DNA of 21,664 nucleotides from Ectocarpus siliculosus (taxonomy: Eukaryota > Sar > Phaeophyceae > Ectocarpales > Ectocarpaceae): the NCBI GenBank assembly GCA_000310025.1, contig FN649735.1:2548377-2570040 (forward strand). The letters run 5' to 3'. A program made the position numbers and the translations under genes. Of this stretch, positions 16,481 through 21,664 are shown piece by piece. Under the pieces are notes generated by a model, which did no database searches, was not told the origin of the DNA, and saw nothing but the letters and a program-made list of their open reading frames with translations. The stretch's first letter is position 1. Each line of letters opens with the position of its first letter.

Positions 16481-18060
16481 GATGCTGCGAAGCGCTGACA
16501 CGGGGCGCTGCTGCTTTGGAATTAAGTAGAAGAGCACGCTATGGACCACAGCCGCGTTGCACAAACGACGATCTAGACCACATCCTGAGATTTGCCAAAA
16601 CGATTTCTTCGGAAAAATGTCGGTCTGGGGAGCATATGCGACACAAATTAGACGAAAGGATCGGTGGAAAGTAAATGAACCTGTGACTGCAAACAAGCCC
16701 GCTTTGCCAGAGTGCGCGCGATGCTTGGCAGGGGTTGAATCGCACCCTTCGCCTGGGAAATTCGTGGACTCTCTGTTCGTTGCATGTCATGGTTTGTCCC
16801 GAAACGCCAAAACAAGAGGATCGCTCAACACAGATGTAAACAAAACTTGCTTCAACCCAGCCTCGACGACAGGGTGTTAAGCACCGAATACCATCGGATG
16901 GCATACTCAACGAAGCTGTAGCCTACTGCGACTCGCGAACAACGCCCTCCACGGATAATTCAAAAGGGGATGCACAAACTTTCAAACTTTCTGTCGTAAG
17001 GCCGGCTGCACGGCAGATGCTAACAACAGCTGCTTGAGTGCAAGGCCATATTTCTGCAAGAATGTACAAAGGTTTGGCACAGGCACGATCGGAGGCTCTC
17101 GCCGGCTCTCACCTGGTGGCACCCTTACAGTACAAAAAGCACGCTTCTCGTATGTGAGAACATAGAAGAGGGACCTATCAAACGAAACCAAAGATTGGGA
17201 AGTTCCTGCTACACGATGGGGACACCAAATACTGACATGGCCTAGACGACTCTTCGGACGCTGCTGAACGGTGCTATGTACGCCACGATCGTTAAATGCT
17301 GCCGAAACCGCGTTCGTGGACGCCGAACTTTTGGAAAAATGTAAGGGCAACAAGAAACAGAAAAAAACGCCAAACTTCGGCAGAAAATAAAAAAAAAGGT
17401 GGGAAAGCATCCAAACTAGCTTGTCAGGCCAGGCACAGACCCTATCTGGGAAGGCAGCTCACCTTTGTCGCGAATCTATCCGATGTGCGCCGGGCGCACA
17501 CTACAAATGCGCGACCACAAAAGGAAAGGGCGGTGTGGAAGACCGCAATATTGGTCGGAGAGTTTCTCCGCGGGCTCGATATGCAGGCGCAGGAGCGACA
17601 GATCCACGGCGATGTTGGAACCCGGCGTTACTGAACACAGGGCGCACACACTTGTGTTGGGTGCGTGCGGTGTGTGTCGAACGGAAGATGAAGCGCGGGT
17701 CTGAACTGTAGAGCGGAAGTGCGGGTTGGTGGCCCCGTAAATTCTTGGGACGTGGGTGCGTACCGATTTTTCCAGTTTTGTCAGTGGGACAAAAAGACTT
17801 GTCGAAAAGCGGCGTTCTATTCTAGACTTCAAGGCCAGAACCCTCCGTAGTGGAGAAGACTGGCACCACCCAATTGCACGTTTCTCTTCCATCCCATCAG
17901 CTCCCCGGGAAAGATTCGTGCGCACTGCTCTTGGGGGGGGGAAGCTTTTCCCTGGGAAAGGGGTAGTTGGAGGCTCAACTTGCGGGAGCGAGCGCTGGTG
18001 ATACACCGCTTGTCATGCATCGAACAGTCTACGTGGACGGCTACAACGGTGAGGGGCATA
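16481..18060. other. No recognisable gene
   Basis: Several ORFs of 60 to 176 codons overlap on both strands with no recognisable domain. A 12-base match to the receptor's exon/intron junction is present at 17104-17115. The promoter of the receptor should lie in this region but I see no clear core elements. Confidence 0.4.
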
Positions 18061-18067
18061 GGCGTGC

Positions 18068-18415
18068 GTGGATACTGTCGGGAATCAAGCGACGGTCGAC
18101 CACTCGCGAGCTGTGTTGTTACCCAAGTTGGAGCATCATTTACTCCATAAGACATCCTTCGACAATATCTGGTGTATGGAGGACAACTCGTTTCGCGCAC
18201 GTGTAGCGGCGGACGTCAACAAAAAATCAGAGCGTTCGTGGACAATGTGCTGTAATTTTTCCTGGCGACGTCACTCATGCACTCATGAGTATGAGAACGC
18301 CCTTGCTTTCGTCGTATTCGATAGAAACCATGTCCACTGCGTAACTTCGGGCGCCCTCAGATGTTACGATGATTGCCGACCCCCCTCTCAGACTTACGCT
18401 CTGAAAGGGGCTTAG
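18068..18415 (+). CDS. Hypothetical ORF, about 115 codons
   Basis: I do not recognise this ORF. It starts with GTG rather than ATG in this window, has a mixed composition with Asp, Glu, Lys and several Cys, and ends in TAG near 18415. The overlapping frame before it (ATG 18015, MHRTVYVDGYNGEGHRRAW) also looks protein-like, so a frameshifted old coding region or mobile-element remnant is possible. No splice sites were convincing. Confidence 0.2.
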   Translation: MDTVGNQATVDHSRAVLLPKLEHHLLHKTSFDNIWCMEDNSFRARVAADVNKKSERSWTMCCNFSWRRHSCTHEYENALAFVVFDRNHVHCVTSGALRCYDDCRPPSQTYALKGA

Positions 18416-18488
18416 GAAAAACGGAACTGTGTAGAGCTAGCTAGTTTTGCTACAATGATGTTGCAGGGTAGTAGATGGCGCCCGCACT

Positions 18489-18649
18489 TGTTAAGAACAT
18501 CTTAATTTGCGTGAGGCTGGGGTTCTTAGTTGCCTGTTGAGGCTGCGAATGGCCATTATATAGGTTTTAGTGTGAGGTTCTTAACGGGGACCACTAAAAT
18601 ACGCTCATGTTCATGAGTTTTGGATTTTTTGAGCCTCATGTTCTTAACA
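18489..18649. mobile_element. MITE-like element with TGTTAAGAACAT ends
   Basis: TGTTAAGAACAT at 18489-18500 is matched by its exact reverse complement at 18638-18649. Further GGTTCTTAAC copies lie at 18576-18585 and 18654-18663, and an inner hairpin CTCATG-TT-CATGAG at 18604-18617. The size and ends suggest a small non-autonomous DNA element. No target-site duplication could be confirmed. Confidence 0.4.
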
Positions 18650-18817
18650 GGTAGGTTCTTAACCCCCTTACCACGCACCTAAAAATCAGGGCTGAGAAAT
18701 TATCGCGCAAAAGATAAAAAAAATAAAGAAAAAAAATCGCCCTCTGATTGGGCAATGATGGACAGTCCGTGGCCGGTGTGCAAGGGAGAGAACAGCGCCC
18801 GCCGGAGCCGACTCAAG

Positions 18818-18876
18818 TCTAAAAGCCCTATCAAATGTCCCCTAAAATCGAGGGGACATTTGATAGGGCTTTTAGA
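18818..18876. repeat. Perfect 26-bp inverted repeat, 7-nt loop
   Basis: Arms 18818-18843 and 18851-18876 are perfect reverse complements around the loop AAAATCG. The arms contain GCCCTATCAAATGTCCCCT and its complement. A transcript would form a long hairpin. A third copy of the right arm follows at once. Confidence 0.9.
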
Positions 18877-18881
18877 GAAAG

Positions 18882-18914
18882 AAAATCGAGGGGACATTTG
18901 ATAGCGCTTTAGAG
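18882..18914 (+). repeat. Third copy of the hairpin arm
   Basis: Direct, slightly changed copy (one substitution, one deletion) of 18844-18878, so the loop plus right arm was tandemly duplicated. The pattern suggests a foldback element or local template switching. Confidence 0.85.
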
Positions 18915-19218
18915 AACAACTGGGGCAAGCGTGGTAAACGGGGCACGAAAAGGAGGAAAAGGAGGAATTCAAGATATTCCTCTAGAGGGAACGCGAGACC
19001 TTCAAACCAAAGCCCTACGTTGCACGGAGCCTCCTTTCATTGGTGGGCAAGGTGCTTCTTCGAGTCGGGCCCTGGTAGCGCTTTCTGACCAAGCGCCGAT
19101 CGACGCGGCGCAACTTCGCTGTTGAACCTGCTGGGCTGCAGCGAGCACGTGCCGCACATCGCGCCGATATCCTCTTCCGCTTCCACTCCTCCTGTCCAAC
19201 GCCACACTACGATAGCCC

Positions 19219-19572
19219 ATGGCAGCAAACGCATACCCCAGCACTCCCCTCGTTGAGGAGTTCACGGGTGGAGACAGCCATGCCATTCTTGTCCAGGTCA
19301 AGGAGGCGTACGAGCATGATATCACGCGCGTCCGAGAATTTGTCTTCGATGCTGCCGTTGCGGTCGGAACGGCGTCATGTAATCACGACGAGCCGCCAGC
19401 GGCCTTACCAACAGGATTGACGCGCGATCAGCGCGCCCAAGCCGCCAAGGAGCACCCTGGACTCTGTGGAGTCTACCATGCGGCGGCGATTGCTGGCGTC
19501 AGCTACGCGGATGTGGCTGCTACGGCGGAGAGGCGTGGTGTTGGCGTCACGTTCAATGTCTTCCGCACTCAG
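19219..19572 (+). CDS. First exon of an unidentified gene (118 codons)
   Basis: ATG in a good context (GCCCATGGC) opens a frame with convincing protein composition: MAANAYPSTPLVEEFTGGDS, then HAILVQVKEAYEHDITRV, LTRDQRAQAAKEHPGLCGVY and GVSYADVAATAERRGVGVTF. It ends at a textbook donor CTCAG/GTAAGC, phase 0; without splicing it would stop at TAG 19618-19620. I do not recognise the family. The alternation of Ala-rich helices and a GVSYADVAATAERRGV stretch could be a helix-turn-helix-like module, but that is a guess. Downstream exons, expected to the right, could not be placed within the window, so the gene may extend past it or use exons I missed. Confidence 0.5.
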
Positions 19573-21634
19573 GTAAGCATAGCAGCAAACGCGGATACAG
19601 GCATCACTGCTGATGCATAGGGCACGATACTGCTACGTCTTCTAGTCCATACTGGTATGGGTCAGGTTTGGATTGTAAAGTGTAGACAGCCCTCGGTGCC
19701 CGTGGACGTGCCCAATTGTGGATGCGTTTACCATTGAGCGAAGCCCTACAGCAGTGACTTTACGTACACACAACATGCATGCACCTCTCTCTGCTTGCCT
19801 CGAAACTCAACCCACTCATCACTAGACTACTGCTGTACGCATTATTATACATACGTGTAGTCGAACAATCAGTCGCCGCGAACTGACTGAGGGTTCGGGA
19901 GCAGAATGCAAGCACGCATCCTTACATAATCTTTCACACATCATGAGTAAACCATGCCATACCCAAGAAAACATTTGATTGCCGTGAAAGAGCGGCTGCT
20001 GTGTATTTTCTTGGAGGCGCCGTTATTCTGTAGTTTTTCTTGTGACAATACGACGTTACCGTGTTTTGCGGTAGGCGGGATGGTGCGCACTAACTTCCTC
20101 GCACCCCCGTTCCTCGTAACCACTCACGCCCCCAGTGTTGCTTCGACGCAGCAAAGAAGCTTGGTGCGGCTGGGATGGGCGTCCAACTCCCTCGCAAGGA
20201 ATGCTTTACACAAGCATGCAGGGCTGTTTTTCCAGGGAATGGCACGCCGGAGCCATGGGTTGAAACAGCATTCAGCACTGAAAATGCGTAGGGGTCGAAG
20301 CTTTCTTGCGCGAAAGGAGTGGTGCCTAACGTGCATAAAAAAGAATGTGTAGCAGGATAAGCTTGTGCAGTTGAGTTAGAGATGCACCGGATAGGCCCGC
20401 CTCGCTTTTTGTCCCGCGCGGCTGGGAGTGGGGAGTGGGAGTGTCTACTCTCCTGGCGTTGCTTAATTTGGGAGAGGGCAATCTTGTAGAGAGAGCAACG
20501 ACACCTGGTGCAGCCGTAGTTATTTTCCGTGAGCAAACGCTCTAAACGTGATATGGATGATGGCATGCTTTGGGTGGCGCGTTTGTAAGAATGCTGGTAG
20601 GGTCTAACGAATGCAGATGTCTACGAGAGAGAGCGGCTGAGGTTCACTGTAGTGGACCGTTTGGTGGCCGTTGAGAGAACAACAGGGCACAACCGAGTGC
20701 TCGACAAACGTGGTTCGATCTATACGCAATACCCCAACAAAAAATGTTCAACATATCGTTTGTGTTGAAGAAGCCTCTGTAGACAACCTGCCTGTGCGTG
20801 TCCCAACGCATTTGACAGGTGTAGGGGGAGCTGAACGCCTGAGGTTGGGCCAAGAGTTTTCAGTACGATATGAAGCAGCTAACAGCAATTTCAGCCCTCC
20901 CCCCGAAACACAAAGTTGTGACTGTTCGTGTTTGATAAAACCGCGATGGTTCTTGTCTGCGAAGCTGGTTTCATGACCGCCCAGAGAGCGTGAACGTTGT
21001 GGCAATGTCAGCCGACTATAGGCCGCGCCCATGAGAGCATTTGTGCGAATTCAGCAAATCCAATCCATCACATGATCCATGCCGGCCCCTAAAAAATTGA
21101 AAATGGTGAGGTCGCCGTACAAAACTTGGTTGTTGGCGTGGGTGCAGCCGCGATAATTTCGCTACGATTGTAATGCTTTTTTCGAAGCACCCCACAGTTC
21201 TACTTTAGATCGAACCCCATGAAACCAGGAGTATTACTTCTACGGCGGCCGAGAAGAAAGCTGCACTCGGATGACAGGTGATGTCCAAGAGCGAAGAACC
21301 GGGCATATTGTTTTCATGTAAATCCATGTGAAGACAAGTCCTCCCGCCCCCGTGCCCATGCAGACAAAAGCGAACAGCGGTAGTCAAGATGCCAAACGTC
21401 ATTGGAAGCCTACATGCATTTGTATCTCAGCTATAGCTGATGTGCAACAGCGAAATCGCGTACCTTGGCGAGCGCAAGTTTTTTTTTTCTCCAGAAAAAC
21501 CCCAACTCCAGCCGCTCCCATGCCGACGCGAAAAAAGACAAAACACCCCTAAAGTATGCTCCTCGCGTTCACCACTTGATTTATTCCTTACACCTCTTGG
21601 GACACAAGGACGTCCCAACAAGTTTGTTTTTTCG
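19573..21634. other. No assignable exon
   Basis: This stretch should begin as the first intron of the 19219 gene. ORFs at 19954-20352 (+), 20090-20566 (-) and 20671-20976 (+) overlap or lack recognisable motifs. The last has a somewhat protein-like middle (VCVEEASVDNLPVRVPTHLT) and could be an exon, but phase and splice sites do not decide it. Confidence 0.35.
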
Positions 21635-21654
21635 CCCCCCCCCCCCCCCCCCCC
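21635..21654 (+). repeat. 20-base poly-C run at window end
   Basis: Twenty consecutive C bases followed by GGCC and a T run. Such a run next to the end of a window is either a real simple repeat or the low-quality edge of an assembled contig. Confidence 0.85.
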
Positions 21655-21664
21655 GGCCTTTTTT

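Noticed and set aside
20700-20730. tRNA suggested by GGTTCGATC
   Set aside because: No cloverleaf arms could be formed around it.

Overview
The window looks like nuclear DNA of a brown alga close to Ectocarpus (stramenopile). The evidence is its roughly balanced base composition, many short exons between introns of about 75 to 650 bases with ordinary GT-AG ends, and above all one gene architecture known mainly from Ectocarpus: an NB-ARC ATPase followed by a long series of single-exon TPR units. There are no operons, ribosome-binding sites or other bacterial features, and I saw no tRNA, rRNA or CRISPR.

Positions 1-2900 hold no gene I can identify: a G-rich tract, a 52-bp-period direct repeat and one hypothetical minus-strand ORF (2437-2817). 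Positions 2922-7094 (+) hold the exons of a KDZ-type DNA transposon protein: CxC5-like and CxC6-like cysteine clusters, then the RNase-H-like KDZ transposase core. It can be followed through nine coding segments with mostly matching splice phases, but it carries two apparent frameshifts and a Gly where the family usually has an Asp, so it is probably a dead copy. Clusters of short palindromic repeats lie inside its last intron (6661-6738) and just downstream (7735-8069). Positions 8070-9465 hold nothing I can name.

Positions 9466-16283 (-) are the centrepiece: an NLR-like receptor gene. Exon 1 encodes a helical N-terminal region, two putative membrane segments and most of the NB-ARC domain. 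Exons 2 and 3 finish the NB-ARC domain and its C-terminal helical region. A run of 13 TPR exons follows, nearly all 126 bp, all phase 0. One (11785-11903) is an obvious fossil and one (13325-13450) has lost its 5' splice site. Six copies of a unit made of an exon tail plus about 60 bp of intron are scattered through the array, several in tandem. They look like products of unequal recombination at exon/intron junctions, and some carry intact extra splice donors. This is the raw material expected of a receptor that diversifies by exon shuffling.

Positions 16335-18480 have no confident gene. Two small structured elements follow: a MITE-like 161-bp unit (18489-18649) and a 26-bp perfect hairpin with a third, direct copy of one arm (18818-18914). 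A convincing first exon of an unidentified plus-strand gene lies at 19219-19572, and its remaining exons could not be placed. The window ends in a 20-base C run next to a T run, which may be an assembly edge.
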